Assembly (NCBI RefSeq): GCF_023078275.1
Contig: NC_062973.1
Coordinates: 17,433,456 to 17,497,455 of the forward strand
DNA: 64,000 nucleotides
DNA from: Leguminivora glycinivorella
Lineage: Eukaryota > Arthropoda > Insecta > Lepidoptera > Tortricidae
Direction of reading: 5' to 3'
Translations under genes and position numbers: made by a program
Shown here: piece by piece, positions 21,477 through 32,476 of the stretch
Layout of the letters: every line of letters begins with the position of its first letter
How positions within the stretch are numbered: position 1 is the stretch's first letter
The notes under the pieces: model-generated
The model's database searches: none
What the model saw: only the letters and a program-made list of their open reading frames with translations
Told to the model about the DNA's origin: nothing

Positions 21477-22184
21477 TAAATTATATGTTATTATTCATTA
21501 TATTTCAACGAACATAGCCGTACTCGATACACGATATAACGAAATCGGCTCGATAGAAAAAAATTGCAAAGATTGGTCTCGAGTTCGTCATTAAACGGTT
21601 CTATGTCGTTCAATTATTCACTTAGTTGTCTTTAATTCAAATTACAATAACAAAAACATACATATCTAAAACACTAACGAAACATATTGCACAAATAATG
21701 CGTCTATCTATTTTATTTTAACATTTTTCAGTACTTTTCGTACCTAGCCGCCCTGTTTTAGTGACATCGCGCTCTCACTTACTCCCATGGGAATAGACAG
21801 TGTACGCTAGCGTCAAGGTCATTGGGTGTTGTCAGCGTCTTAACGCCAAACGCCGATCGAATCGCAGTCTGATTCTGTCGCGTCAAAACGGAAGAGCGAT
21901 AGAGATAGCTATCTACTGTGGAGATATTATCGTGAGAGTTTGTACATTTGGCTACGTACCCTCAGTGTTTGCAGCTATCTCGTAGGTTTAAGGATTTAAA
22001 TCAGGATTATTTATTTTGTGTCTGAGATATAAATTCATTTGGAATACGTTATTGTACGTACACATATTTATTAACGTTTGAAAATGTTTTGTGCGACAAA
22101 TCGCACACATGATTCACTTACATAACTACTTCATTTTTTATTATTCAAAGATTCCTGTGATTCCTGTGATTTTGATTCCTGTTT
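21477..22184. other. Intron sequence with a degenerate MITE
   Basis: About 21800-21975 contains GTCGCGTCAAAACGGAAGAG, GATAGAGATAGCTATCTACT and TTTGGCTACGTACCC, a worn copy of the GTAGCCGAATGG family. I see nothing else. Confidence 0.5.
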
Positions 22185-22625
22185 TTGTATGGAGTACTGC
22201 AGTCACCTTTGGGATGGATCCGCCATCAGCTAGCCGCTTTAGATTCTATTGACAAACGCGCTAGGAAGCTTACTGGTGATACGAGACTAACTGATTATAG
22301 ACTGCAGAGCCTTGAACATCGTAGGAAGGTGGCGTGCTTATCGGTTTTAAACAGGATACATTTCGGGGAGTGTGCGATGGACTTACATAATCTAATCCCC
22401 CCGTCTCCTTTCTGTCAACGCGGGACTAGGCGCGGACTTGCTTTTCACCCTTACGTCGTTTCTTTACCACTCATTCGCACTAAACGATTTGCATCTAGCT
22501 TTATCATGCGAACGGCTAAGGAGTGGAACTCACTTCCTGCATGTCTATTTCCAACCCACTATAATTTGGATCTTTTTAAATCAAGAGTGAATAGACATTT
22601 TTCGGGTAAACATGCGTCATCCTAG
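22185..22625 (+). pseudogene. LINE ORF2 C-terminal fragment
   Basis: Typical C-terminal motifs are present: LAALDSIDKRARKLTGD, SLEHRRKVACLSVLNRIHFG, RTAKEWNSLPACLFPTHY, LDLFKSRVNRHFSG. The expected preceding motif (MEYCSHLWDGSA) is in another frame at 22188-22222, so there is a frameshift near 22225. The RT core is lost. Confidence 0.8.
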
Positions 22626-22696
22626 ACTGCATCGGCACTTACCATCAGATGAGATTGTGGTCAAATAGTTTACCTGTTCCTCATAAAAAAAAAAAC
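22185..22696 (+). mobile_element. 5'-truncated LINE end with poly(A)
   Basis: The coding remnant is followed by a 3' UTR (CATCGGCACTTACCATCAGA) and an A-run at 22685-22696. It has the same layout as other Jockey-like tails in the window. Confidence 0.75.
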
Positions 22697-23126
22697 ACTG
22701 ATTATGGTTGGTGTTTAGTATTTGAGTTACCGTTACTTATTAATAATTATGATGAAGTAGCTTATTTACTTTACTCGTTAATTTATTTGTGTTTCTTCTC
22801 TGAAATAATTTAGTTCTTTTTGATCAAATTCAAACAGCAAATTAATAAGCACTGAACTAACTTTTAACTTGACTTCAAAGAAAATATATTTTCCTAAGTT
22901 TTAAAGGACATCAGATAACTTCTGTATAAATAGGTACAGTTTCCCTTTATGTATTGAGTTTTTATTTAAATTTGTTTCTTCAGACACTGTAGTAACACTG
23001 GTATTAAAGTTACAAAATACCGCCAAACTACTTAACAGTTTATTGGCAGTATTAAATGGACGAGACATTATAGAAATTGTTATTAAGTATATTAAAGTAT
23101 ACGCAATCCGTACTATGCTTATTTTG
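22697..23126. other. No feature recognised
   Basis: AT-rich intron sequence without repeats that I recognise. Confidence 0.35.
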
Positions 23127-23284
23127 TCATGCGCCTAGTGGCGGAGTGGATTCCGTGCCGGCGTCTATATTTCCCATCGGCTCCATAACAAGGGTGAACA
23201 GACCCCTTCGGGGCGAGCTAGCTCTATCGTAGGCCACGTCTTTGCCTCGGATAGTCTGCTTTGGAAACGGGCTTTACACTAAAA
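23127..23284 (+). repeat. Dispersed repeat with GGAGTGGATTCCGTGCC
   Basis: The sequence GCGCCTAGTGGCGGAGTGG, GAACAGACCCCTTCGGGG, CTAGCTCTATCGTAGGCC is GC-richer than its surroundings. It looks like a short retroelement or LINE-UTR fragment; part of it is echoed near 11770. Confidence 0.4.
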
Positions 23285-23360
23285 ACAGTCATTATCCTCC
23301 TGGCGTTATCCCGGCATTTGCCACGGCTCATGGGAGCCTGGGGTTCGCTTCGACATCACA
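23285..23360 (-). mobile_element. SINE 3' fragment, minus strand
   Basis: TCATTATCCTCCTGGCGTTA, CGGCATTTGCCACGGCTCAT and GGGTTCGCTTCGACA are the reverse complement of the last 75 bp of the tRNA-derived SINE. Confidence 0.85.
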
Positions 23361-24540
23361 CTAGAAAACAGTATTTTATTAAAAGCCTCAAACTAAGCTA
23401 TGGGACGAAGCAATTCTTAATGCTGCATTGTACTAATTTCGTTTCTGCTCAAATAAATATGGATTTACTACTAATGAAACATTTATATTGTCACTCATTA
23501 TAACTTAATTTGTTCCATAGTTAGTGCAACAGTTTGTTACAGTCTGACCAAAAAGAATAATAGAAATTAAAAAGTGGCAACATCGTGATAGTGTCGTCCC
23601 GTTTTCTCACACATGTTGGTTTCAAAGGGATGACACTACAGTTTATTTATTTATTTATTTAGGCAACAAACAGTCATACAAACAATAATACGAAAATACA
23701 TTATGTGTTAATAGACCTAGTGTCTTAACTTGTACTTAAGGCTATGAATTTTTAATATTTTTGTGCCATAATACAATTTTTATTAGCCTTGTTACATTTG
23801 AAACGTTCGTCGTGCAAATATAATTTTATACCTACCATACATTAGCAGACCAAGGAGAGTTATATTTAGTAACAAATGTCTGTAGCATGCGACTGCCATC
23901 ATCATCAAGCACGGTTCGTTAAACAATCGTGTGAGGTGATTTTGCGACGCTTGTTCTCTGTAATTTGGAGCTACTAATATAAGAAATATAACAATGGGTG
24001 CTTTTTTGTTTTTAACATCAAAGATATCGATATGAATCAACGTTATTTATATATAAACTCATAACCCTTTACACCCGAGCTGATACAATCGTGAGGTTGT
24101 TAGCGGATTGTTAACATACATATAATTGTCAATTTTAACATAATAGAGGTATATGTCATTGAAATTCCAAATTTGATTTAGCAAATCTCGATTTCTTCGG
24201 TTGAAAAGGGGTATGTATATTGAAATAAAATTCGAGAAGGATTTCGTCGCGGCACTTTTACCAAATAGATTGAGAGACGGGATTTTGGGTTGATGGAATC
24301 TTGATATAATCTGGATATGAAACTCTTTGCAAATGTAACCATGAAAATCGCCAAGTCATCAGTTTTTATGAATTTTGTTTAGTTAGGTTAGCATAACGTA
24401 AGTTAAGCCAAAATGATCTAATCCACTAAACTCAGTCAGTATAATTTGAACTTCCTGTCAAAAGGACAGGTCATTCATTTTTACTGCAAGTTTAAGTGGA
24501 TCCTAAAATTAGGTTTTCCTTTTAACTTACTGTATTTTTT
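23361..24540. other. Intron 1 sequence, mostly unassigned
   Basis: A (ATTT)n tract at 23641-23661 followed by GGCAACAAACAGTCATAC looks like the tail of a minus-strand LINE. No gene is seen. Confidence 0.4.
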
Positions 24541-24581
24541 AACCCCCGACGCAAAAACGACGGTGTATTATAAGTTTGACG

Positions 24582-24636
<55 letters not shown>

Positions 24637-24785
24637 GTGTGTGTCTGTCTGTGGCATCGTAGCTCCCGAACGGATGAACCGATTTCGATTTAGTTTTTTT
24701 TGTTTGAAAGCTGAGTTAGTCGGGAGTGTTCTTACCCATGTTTTATGAAAATCGGTCCACTATCTCGCGGTCGGGGGTTTTTCTA
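24541..24785 (+). mobile_element. CCCCCGACGCAAAAACGAC repeat with (CTGT)n
   Basis: The element starts CCCCCGACGCAAAAACGACG and ends TCGCGGTCGGGGGTTTTT, so its ends are partly inverted. A CTGT tract of about 60 bp lies at 24585-24650. It ends about 80 bp before exon B. Confidence 0.6.
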
Positions 24786-24864
24786 AATTTTAATTTTGTG
24801 GTTAGGTTAGTTATATACCTTAGAGCGTTTTCACATGATTCAATCCTATATAATTTGTTCGCAG

Positions 24865-24976
24865 CTCACCGCAGAATGCGCACGGTGACCAATTACTTCC
24901 TGGTGAACCTGTCCTTCGCCGACCTCATGATGGCGTCCCTCAACTGCCTCTTCAACTTCATATACATGCTGCACAG
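24865..24976 (+). CDS. Tachykinin-like receptor GPCR, exon B (ICL1 and TM2)
   Basis: The acceptor is TTGTTCGCAG|CT and the donor CACAG|GTAAGAG. The 112 bases enter in phase 1 and leave in phase 2. The exon encodes [20 protein letters not shown] and continues [16 protein letters not shown]. The [13 protein letters not shown] block and the LSFADL box with the sodium-site Asp are hallmarks of the tachykinin receptor family. With exon A's last base the first codon is Ala; with exon C's first base the last is Ser, giving MLHSDW. A MITE begins 27 bp into the downstream intron. Confidence 0.95.
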
Positions 24977-25003
24977 GTAAGAGTAATACAAACTTAAATA
25001 TAC

Positions 25004-25317
25004 GGGCCATTTTTTTTTCAAAGTTGTCTTTTTTGTAACATGGGTATTTTTTACGCGATTCATACTCAGAATCGCGGGGTCTTTTGATCCTGATAGGAGA
25101 AAAAAAATGTCAAGACTTCCATACATTTTTCAAATCTTCCATTCCATTACCGCCGTACAAAATGTATGAAAAAATGGTAACGGAATCGGAAAAAACGTTG
25201 CGACACTTTTTTTCTCCTATTATGATTGAAGGAGCTCGCAATTCTAAATGAAAACCACATACAAATTTGCAAATCAAAAAAAAAGTTGGGGAGACCTTTG
25301 AAAAAAAAAAATGGCCC
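25004..25317. mobile_element. Palindromic MITE just downstream of exon B
   Basis: The ends are GGGCCATTTTTTTTTCAAAG and CTTTGAAAAAAAAAAATGGC. Inner arms mirror each other around AATGTATGAAAAAATGGTAA, with CTCCTATNATGATTG-like pieces. It begins 27 bp after the 5' splice site. Confidence 0.7.
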
Positions 25318-26327
25318 CATTATTCGTATTGATCTACCGATTACCGAAGCACCGTAATTGAATAATATTTCAAAGACAACGTTCTTACTCATTTCATTCA
25401 TCAACAATTCATTTCATGGAAAAATCGGTACAAGTAAAATCATCATGAATATTGAATTGGTGGATGGGTTGTATCACGGTAGTTTATTATTTATTTATTT
25501 AAACTTTATTGCACAAATAAAACAAAATTGTAAAAATGGCGGACTTAATGCCTAATGGCATTCTCTACCAGTCAACCATTGGGCTAAACAGAGACATGTA
25601 TGTAAAAATGGTGCACGGGAAAGGAAAAATGACAATGGTATAATTATCGAAAACAACTGATTAACTAATTAATTTTTATTTTTTTAACTTCATAAAAACT
25701 TATAAAATACATCAATATAAATAAATAATTATATAATAAACTTACTATATAATTACAAATAGTAATTATTTATGTGTAATTGTGTTTCATTTTTATTTAC
25801 ATTTCAAAATTTTCAATGTCCCTAAATCGAAAACCATTTCGAGATATACGTATGTGGATCACAAAAATATATATTATATTTTAATTTTTTTTCCGTATTT
25901 TTAGAAAAAAATCTTAAACAATAGTTTAAAGAGGAAGTGACGTCACATAGCTGATTCAGAGCTGCCATTATAACCAAAAAATCTTCCAGTTGGGATGACA
26001 CTTGAGTTTGACAGTGACACTTATCACTGTTCGTAGCGGATATTAAAATTTCATGGCTTAGTCTATGGCTCGTAGTTATTCAATATTGGTTCACAGTAAC
26101 AATAATTGACAGTCAGACATATCGGACTGTTTAAGCTGACTGTTAAAACTTTTTTTTTGGAATGATTTTGTCGTTTTCTTAGGTGTATGAAACAACACAT
26201 GTGACGTCATCTAGTTGATTTTTGACGTTTGTAACTTACGCTCTTTCTGCTCGAAACAGTAATAAAAAGTGATTTTCGCATTAAAATCCCAGTTTTTTGG
26301 AAAAATAAAAAAATAGGTGTCTCTTTT
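25318..26327. other. Intron 2 start: LINE tail and unassigned sequence
   Basis: About 25480-25600 ((TTTA)n, then CTTTATTGCACAAATAAAAC, GGCGGACTTAATGCCTAATG) is the 3' end of a minus-strand LINE. The rest shows no recognisable feature. Confidence 0.45.
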
Positions 26328-26456
26328 AACACTTTCGCTACCAAGAACCCGACTGTCGGGCACACCGCTCGTAGAAGCGTAGCCGATTACATGGGGAAAC
26401 CCGTATGTAGCGAAAATGTCGTAGCGCCGCGTAGAGCCCGGTTTCGAAAGTGTTAT
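26328..26456. mobile_element. MITE with AACACTTTCG ends
   Basis: AACACTTTCGCTACCAAG at the left and GGTTTCGAAAGTGTT at the right are inverted; CCCGACTGTCGGGC is an inner palindrome. About 129 bp, non-coding. Confidence 0.6.
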
Positions 26457-27475
26457 TGAGTTCTTTCGAACCAAATAATAAAAAGTAGTACTCAAAAATA
26501 TGAAATGTTGTCAATTCACTACGCATGAAGTTCCTTTAAAAGAATCACTTATTAGATTTATTAGATTACCTTTAACAGAAACGAAACTATTATTTTCAAA
26601 GTAGGTTTTAAACCTACTCATTCGTTTCTGTGCAGGATCGCAGAACGTTCTAAACAAACCTAAAGCTTACTTTATTTACATTTTATGAATCGTCGATCAA
26701 GTAACTTTAAATATTCGGGGAAAAGTATTTTTAAGAAGTAAGAAATATTTGAAACAAAATTTCGCCTACCAATTTTACTGGAACTAAAATTTCGGTGTAA
26801 TGTTGTAGAAAAATTTGTCGACCATTACGAGGGTCGTTCCCAAAGTTGTTAGCTGCTCGGGTTCATGCGAATTGAATAAATGTATACTATTCTCTGGAAT
26901 ATTTCAATACAAATCATATCCAAATGAAAGTATGAGACTAATGCGAATAATTAATTATTTTTTTCTTAACCAAAAATTGTTTTGTATGGAATTTCTAACT
27001 TAAAAAAAAAAAAACGTTTTTTTAAATAATTTATCGAATTTGGTATCCAAATAGAGTTGTCTAACATGCTTGGATCCCCCCGGGATCGATAAATTGTGTC
27101 TTTCTGTTATTTTCCACAGGTACATGAAATACTGCACGTAGGGTTTATTTGATGTACTTATTTGTAGACATCTGATATTCATGGTTTTAGGAAATGGCTC
27201 CTTTGTCACCCTCTACTACGTCACTATTATATTTACGTAATCAAGCGCAATTATACGTAAATAAACAGTATATATTCTCAATTAGTACCATCTATAAATA
27301 CAATAACTCTTGCAATGAGAAATAATGTCAAAACACAGTACGAAAGAGTCTGAAGAAGTGATCATACATATTCGCGTTGGTTAGACGTCGATGCGTTCTA
27401 GTTAAATAAATATAAAAAATAAACTAATGCCTTTATAAACCCAAATCTACATTACCTTAATATATACCATAATGA
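26457..27475. other. No feature recognised
   Basis: About 1 kb of AT-rich intron. A local inverted pair AAGTAGGTTTTAAACCTACT lies at 26599-26618; nothing else is supported. Confidence 0.35.
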
Positions 27476-27947
27476 AAAATCCCTCAGAACAGTATAAGAG
27501 AAATACAAATGTCATGAATATAACCAGAGCAGCTAAAAACTTTCGGAACAGTCCTCGTACCGTTATATGAAATGTATTATATCAGGTTGAAATAAGGTTG
27601 ACCGAACCTTTCACGATTTTGAATAAAGTTTAAAAATCCCTCAGAACAGTATAAGAAAAATACAAATGGCATGAATATAACCAGAGCAGCTAAAAACTTT
27701 CGGAACAGCCCTCGTACCGTTATATGCAATGTATTAAATCAGGTTGAAATAAGGTTGACCGAACCTTTCACGATTTTGAATAAAGTTTAAAAATCCCTCA
27801 GAACAGTATAAGAAAAATACAAATGGCATGAATATAACCAGAGCAGCTAAAAACTTTCGGAACAGCCCTCGTACCGTTATATGCAATGTATTAAATCAGG
27901 TTGAAATAAGGTTGACCGAACCTTTCACGATTTTGAATAAAGTTTAC
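27476..27947 (+). repeat. Tandem repeat, three units of 157 bp
   Basis: The unit starts AAAAATCCCTCAGAACAGTA, and CCCTCAGAAC recurs at 27481, 27638 and 27795, so the period is exactly 157. Units 2 and 3 are nearly identical, while unit 1 differs at a few bases (GTC for GGC, TTATAT for TTAAAT). It ends at GAATAAAGTTTA. Confidence 0.93.
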
Positions 27948-28302
27948 ACTTAGAGTTTCAGATTGAATTAACGCTCGATTTATCACGACACGGCCTGAAA
28001 AGGGATTTTGGAGGTCGGGGTCAATCCTCGGAATGTTCACTAAAGTTTAATTTCCAGCCAAAGGTGAGCGCCGAATCGAGCTGAATGTTGTTACAGTGTA
28101 GGTAGTACCTAATTTACATATGTGAAGCGTACGCGTAGTAAATTAACACACGTGTGTGTTTCTGTTTGTGAATTTCCACGTGAACATGGTTGTGGACGTG
28201 TAGAACATGTTACAGCTCTCTATAACTTAATTGGATTCTTGTCTAAATACCTAATAATTATTTATGAACATAAACAAATTTACAACTAGAAACTAAGACT
28301 AC
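27948..28302. other. No feature recognised
   Basis: Unique-looking intron sequence; CGTG-rich short motifs (CACGTGAACATGG) are present, without a recognised role. Confidence 0.3.
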
Positions 28303-28455
28303 ATATCGTCACTACTTTTAAAAAATCTCGTATCTCACGCTGTTCCTCAAAGTTAAAACGCAGTAAGTCTATATGCATTCCATACATACTTACTACAATT
28401 TTATTTTCATTGACAGACGAAGATACAAGTTTTTTTAAAAGTATAGTGACGATAT
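28303..28455. mobile_element. MITE with ATATCGTCACTA ends
   Basis: ATATCGTCACTACTTTTAAA is mirrored by TTTAAAAGTATAGTGACGATAT, with inner GTATCT / AGATAC. TA-rich flanks suggest a Tc1/mariner-type non-autonomous element. Confidence 0.7.
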
Positions 28456-28589
28456 ATACCGCTTATATCTAAAATAGACCCTTGAGGCATTGTATCAATT
28501 GTACTGGTGACATTTCCTCACTGTATCGCAATGCTATCAGTTCCTCATGTATTTATTGCTTACGTCATCGTCACAGCTACACTCGTATG

Positions 28590-28866
28590 CTGCCATTGCA
28601 TGAAATACATACATACATACAACATACATACAATCACGCCTGTATCCCATAAAGGGGTAGGCAGAGCACATGAAACTACTAAAGCTTCAGGGCCACTCTT
28701 GGCAAATAAGGGGTTAAAAGAAAACGAAACTGTGGCATTGCAGTGACAGGTTGCCAGCCTTTCGCCTAAACCACAATTTAACCCATATCACATAGTCGCC
28801 TTCTACGACACCCACGGGAAGAAAGGGGGTGGTGAAATTCTTAACCCGTCACCACACAGGTTTGCA
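28590..28866 (-). mobile_element. SINE-like repeat with (GTAT)n tail, minus strand
   Basis: On the minus strand it runs from CCTGTGTGGTGACGGGTTAA through GTGTCGTAGAAGGCGACTAT to CAGGCGTGATTGTATG and a tandem tail. This matches 37200-37466 in reverse. Coding content is absent. Confidence 0.82.
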
Positions 28867-28884
28867 TGAAATATACTTAGGAAT

Positions 28885-29442
28885 ACGTTGACCACTCCTA
28901 GTCTACCCACTAAACGACCCCCCCCATCTGCCGCCATTGTGCTGTAGTGGTGGGCTGCAGAAACACTTGCGCTTTTCGTCTACAGTACCACCAGCACCAG
29001 TCCGCAGTGCAGAGCACCACCTCCGGAGGCCCTTCATGACCTCGTTTTCTGTAGAACCGTACTCGGTACGGTTGACCTCTCAGGGACCGCGTGTGCAATG
29101 GATGGCAGGCGTCCCCGTGCCTGTCATCCTGCGTTCAACCTACGGAGGCAGGTGGCGGTCGTGTGCGACCCGTCTGCGTCGGGCACGCTTGCGGCGCCGT
29201 TGGTCGGCCATTGGGGCGATCTCTCTAGCGCGTTCCGCCATTTCCTTTTGCTGTATGACGTCTTCACAAAAGGTCTGTATTGTATGCCACGATCTTTCAC
29301 TGTCTACCATAGATTGGACCACGGCAGGCAGCGATAGATCTGGCCCCACTATGGCAATTACGTCAGCACGCTCTGGTCCCCACACTGGGCACTCCTCCAG
29401 CGTGTGCTGTGCGGTATCAACTGCGCACGTTGACCACTCCTA
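28885..29442 (-). mobile_element. 5'-truncated R1-type LINE with perfect 16-bp TSD
   Basis: ACGTTGACCACTCCTA occurs at 28885-28900 and again at 29427-29442, enclosing a 526-bp minus-strand insertion with an R1-like C-terminal coding remnant. No poly(A) is left at its 3' edge. Confidence 0.88.
29140..29426 (-). pseudogene. R1-clade LINE C-terminal fragment
   Basis: The minus strand encodes the part after the zinc knuckle: DTAQHTLEECPVWGPERADV, then GPDLSLPAVVQSMVDSERSW and TFCEDVIQQKEMAERAREI followed by an Arg-rich tail. It is the same region as in 8073-8489 but clearly diverged, so a different subfamily or an older copy. Confidence 0.8.
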
Positions 29443-29884
29443 ACCTAACCTCAATTTATTACTCAGTGCCAAAAATCAATAGAAATTGCTCTAATAAACA
29501 CGGATTTCTCAAAAATGAAAACAACATGAAAACGGCATCAACCACATTTGACAGACACATCATCGTCACGCAGCAGACGACTATGAAACTTCCAAAATAA
29601 AATTTAACGAACGCTTTAAAGGTGACAGATGGTTTGATGCAACCAGCCCTAAGACTTAGAAGGGTTAAGGTTTAGAAGTAAAATACAAAACCACTTACAA
29701 TACTAACTCACTTTGATACTGAAATAACTTATTTACTTATCGTATCTATAGATAGAATGTTTTAGCGAGGCGAGGCTAGAGCAAGCTACGCACTAAGCTT
29801 GTAAGCCATCACGTGGGTTTACTTTGTACTGAAAAGCCTACGAACAGGGGCTTTCGACACGCCAAAACTGACGTTACGTGTTGA
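29443..29884. other. No feature recognised
   Basis: AT-rich intron sequence without repeats that I recognise. Confidence 0.3.
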
Positions 29885-30161
29885 TTCTCCTTTGATGTTA
29901 TCTTATCTTATCTTAAATCTGCGGGGGCCCTTACGGATACACTTCGACCCATCGGGATCTTTTGTGCAATTACCCCCTACGATCCTAAGATCCTTCAGCT
30001 ATTCAGGAGCTTCTCGACCATCTCCACGTATCGGATGATGAGGCTCATGGGTAGCTCTCTGAAGTCCTTCGGTGCCAGGTAGCCTGGTCCAAAGTTCTTC
30101 ATTCTTTGTCTGGCGAGGGCGTGACATTCACACATTAAATGTCTGTTCTCCTTTGATGTTA
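29885..30161 (-). mobile_element. 5'-truncated LINE end with 16-bp TSD and (GATAA)n tail
   Basis: TTCTCCTTTGATGTTA at 29885-29900 is repeated at 30146-30161. Between them, on the minus strand, is an ORF2 C-terminus (29995-30145), a short 3' UTR and a (GATAA)n tail (TTATCTTATCTTATC at 29899-29913 on the plus strand). Confidence 0.88.
29995..30145 (-). pseudogene. LINE ORF2 C-terminus (50 codons)
   Basis: The frame is open from the truncated edge to a stop at 29995: NRHLMCECHALARQRMKNFG, then PGYLAPKDFRELPMSLIIRY and a short tail ending in LLNS. The C-x-C-H pattern is that of the C-terminal zinc knuckle of R1-group elements. Confidence 0.75.
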
Positions 30162-30167
30162 CACAGG

Positions 30168-30270
30168 AAACACAATTGCCAGCAATTCACATAACGCGTT
30201 TGTTCAATAAGCACCAACTAACTATGGAGCAAACCCGGCAATGGTATGTGAATTGCTGGCAATTGTGTTG
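30168..30270. repeat. Perfect inverted repeat of about 25 bp, 50-bp loop
   Basis: AACACAATTGCCAGCAATTC plus ACAT is mirrored exactly by ATGTGAATTGCTGGCAATTG plus TGTT. It begins a few bases after the LINE's right target duplication. Probably the ends of a tiny MITE. Confidence 0.8.
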
Positions 30271-30960
30271 CCCGTGTAGCTGCTTCTTTATAAGCGCAAG
30301 TTGTTGTCAGAGTCCAGTCATCTGTCAAAGAGGCATTTACAATCCACAAACAAAATTACAGTCACGTGACAAGTTTGACAAACAAATAAAACTTCTTATA
30401 AATAAACCCTAATGTAGAAGAAATAAAACAAAGTAAATCTTTGTTTGTTTTTTCAATTAATTTTCGTTTTGATTGTAGTATTGAGCTACGAAGTTGCGTG
30501 GAAAAATTATGAATGACTTTATTGATAAATCCGTTATGTAGTTTTGCACCTTACTGTACTTAACAGTTGGTCGAATAATTAAAACTAGATAGACTAAACA
30601 TGGGATAATAACCACTGTTGAATTATAATGATGTTGACTGTTAATGAAAGGCGAATAAGGTCCCTGAGAACCGTAAAATGTGCCTACTTTACTCCCCACT
30701 GGGCAATTGCGCTCTCAGTTTTAAGCAAGTATGAAACTACGCAATCTCATTTACCTAAGTGTTACACAGGATTATACCGTTGAAGTCTACTTAAATAATA
30801 GTATGTTATTAAGTTTTATGCTTAGCTTTAGTTTCTATATATAATTTTGTAACGAATAACCAGTCAAAAGTGTCAAATCACCCTTTCGGCAAGCGACAAA
30901 GTGAGACGATATGCTGGAAAATGATTACACGTCAGTGTCCATGTTCGTTAGTACAATATA
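30271..30960. other. No feature recognised
   Basis: AT-rich intron sequence; no coding frames with character. Confidence 0.35.
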
Positions 30961-31216
30961 CACCGTGTTTTTTTTGTTTTCCGTTAAATTCGACACGTCG
31001 TTAGGTTTATTATCAGGAACCAGCCTGTATATCAGTTTTAGTTAAATTCGCAAAAAAAAAAAACATTTTCATCGTTTTCATACATAATAAATGAATTTAT
31101 TAGTGTCAAAGACCCTTAAGAATAACATTCAAGTTAGTGTCAAGTGATTGACGGCCTATGTCAAAAGAAATACCATTAGAAATTGGTAAAGGCTGTCACA
31201 CACGTGTTCAGTAATT

Positions 31217-31775
31217 ATCGTTTCCCCTCACTAGCTCGGAAACACGTGTTTTATCCTTTAATGCGAGCGGGTAAAAACGCACTTTCATCCACTACTGGGT
31301 AAAGTAATTTGACCTTGAATATAGTAAATTTGACTGCTTTAAAATTGATAAAAGTAGGTGAATCTAGTAATAAAGATGATTTACCACCTGTGGAACTACC
31401 AGGAGCAGTGATAAACGCATTTTTTGCGTTGTAGTTTCCTCGCTATAGTGAGGGGAAAAGTTTTGTGTTACAGACGGGTGCAAATGTATTTTACTTCTCG
31501 TGTATTGAAAAACTCGCTAAGTTCAGGATTCTATTCTCGAACCACTCGCTTCGCTCGTGGTTCAACTATATAATTCTTTCACTTGCTCGTTTTTTAATTC
31601 CACACTCGGCGTTAAAATACAACTTTGCTCCCTGGGGCCCGTTTCTCGAAAGGTACAAGCCTTGTATTAAAAGTGCGCGAACTGTCAAATCGTATGGGTT
31701 GTCATGGAAACACACTTGTAATACAAGGCTTGTACCTTTCGAGAAACGGGCCCCAGGTATAACCAATAACTATTA
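31217..31775 (-). mobile_element. Nested MITE-like element, reverse copy of 1886-2319
   Basis: It starts GTTTCCCCTCACTAGCTCGG and ends ACAACTTTGCTC...TATAACCAATAAC, matching 1886-2319 in reverse. It is itself interrupted by the hairpin element 31631-31757. Confidence 0.75.
31631..31757. mobile_element. Hairpin MITE with CCTGGGGCCCGTTTCTCG ends
   Basis: CCTGGGGCCCGTTTCTCGAA and its exact mirror TTCGAGAAACGGGCCCCAGG bound the 127-bp element; the arms continue through AGGTACAAGCCTTGTATT. It is the third level of insertion at this site. Confidence 0.88.
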
Positions 31776-31910
31776 TATTTTTAATAACTCGATAACCGTA
31801 CGAGTTAAGACACTCGTTTCTTAGATAAATTAATTGCATTTGATCTAAAGAACCTTCCCTTAAAGTTAACAAAATTCAATAAAAACAGGGTGTACAATAC
31901 TGCAAGTTTG

Positions 31911-32476
31911 TATTAAAAAAATTTAAAAGTTAAAAAAAAGATACACATTTTTCGGCACCGGTAAATTCATCTTAGAAGTAAATACACCATTAGGATTATG
32001 ACTGCAAAAAGCATTCAAGTGAAAAGAAAACTTAAAGTGCGTGATATAAAACTAAAAGCTTAAAAAAGTAAAAGTCTGATCGGCCTAAAAACTCATAAAA
32101 CCGGGATTTACTCTGTACTTGCTCGCGCCATTTTTACCTTTTTAGGAGTTTTTAGGTATGGTGGAATCTTTATTTCTATTTGATATTACGAGTGCTGTTA
32201 TTTTACGTCTAAAATCATAATTTTCACAGGTATAAATGTAGTATATTATATTATAGGACATTATAGGAATTTGGTCCTAGAATTTAAACAAATTTGGTCA
32301 TCTCAAACTACATGTGTATTTGTGATACTGTCACTCCTTTCTGGATTTTAGACAAGCCGTGCGTGCAAACTTTAAATATGACTTAATGCACAGAACAAAC
32401 TACAAGTACAGTGAATAATTATAATGGTTATTTATTAAGTTTTTTAAAAATATTTATAAGTTGCATGTTCCTTTTT
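31911..32476. other. No feature recognised
   Basis: AT-rich intron; weak inverted matches such as CTAAAAACTC and GAGTTTTTAG near 32095 and 32140 hint at a decayed element. Confidence 0.35.

Larger units (their letters stand above)
30961..31910 (+). mobile_element. MITE (about 380 bp family) split by nested insertions
   Basis: The outer parts (30961-31216 and about 31776-31910) match 16556-16937 in reverse complement: ACACCGTGTTTTTTTTG at the left and CAATAAAAACAGGGTGTA at the right. The middle holds the insertion 31217-31775. Confidence 0.75.

Noticed and set aside
24726..24864. Coding extension upstream of receptor exon B
   Set aside because: The open frame there covers the end of a dispersed repeat and the splice acceptor TTGTTCGCAG; the protein match begins exactly after the AG.
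27476..27947. Regular repeats considered as a CRISPR array
   Set aside because: The units are directly adjacent 157-bp tandem copies without spacers, in a eukaryotic intron.
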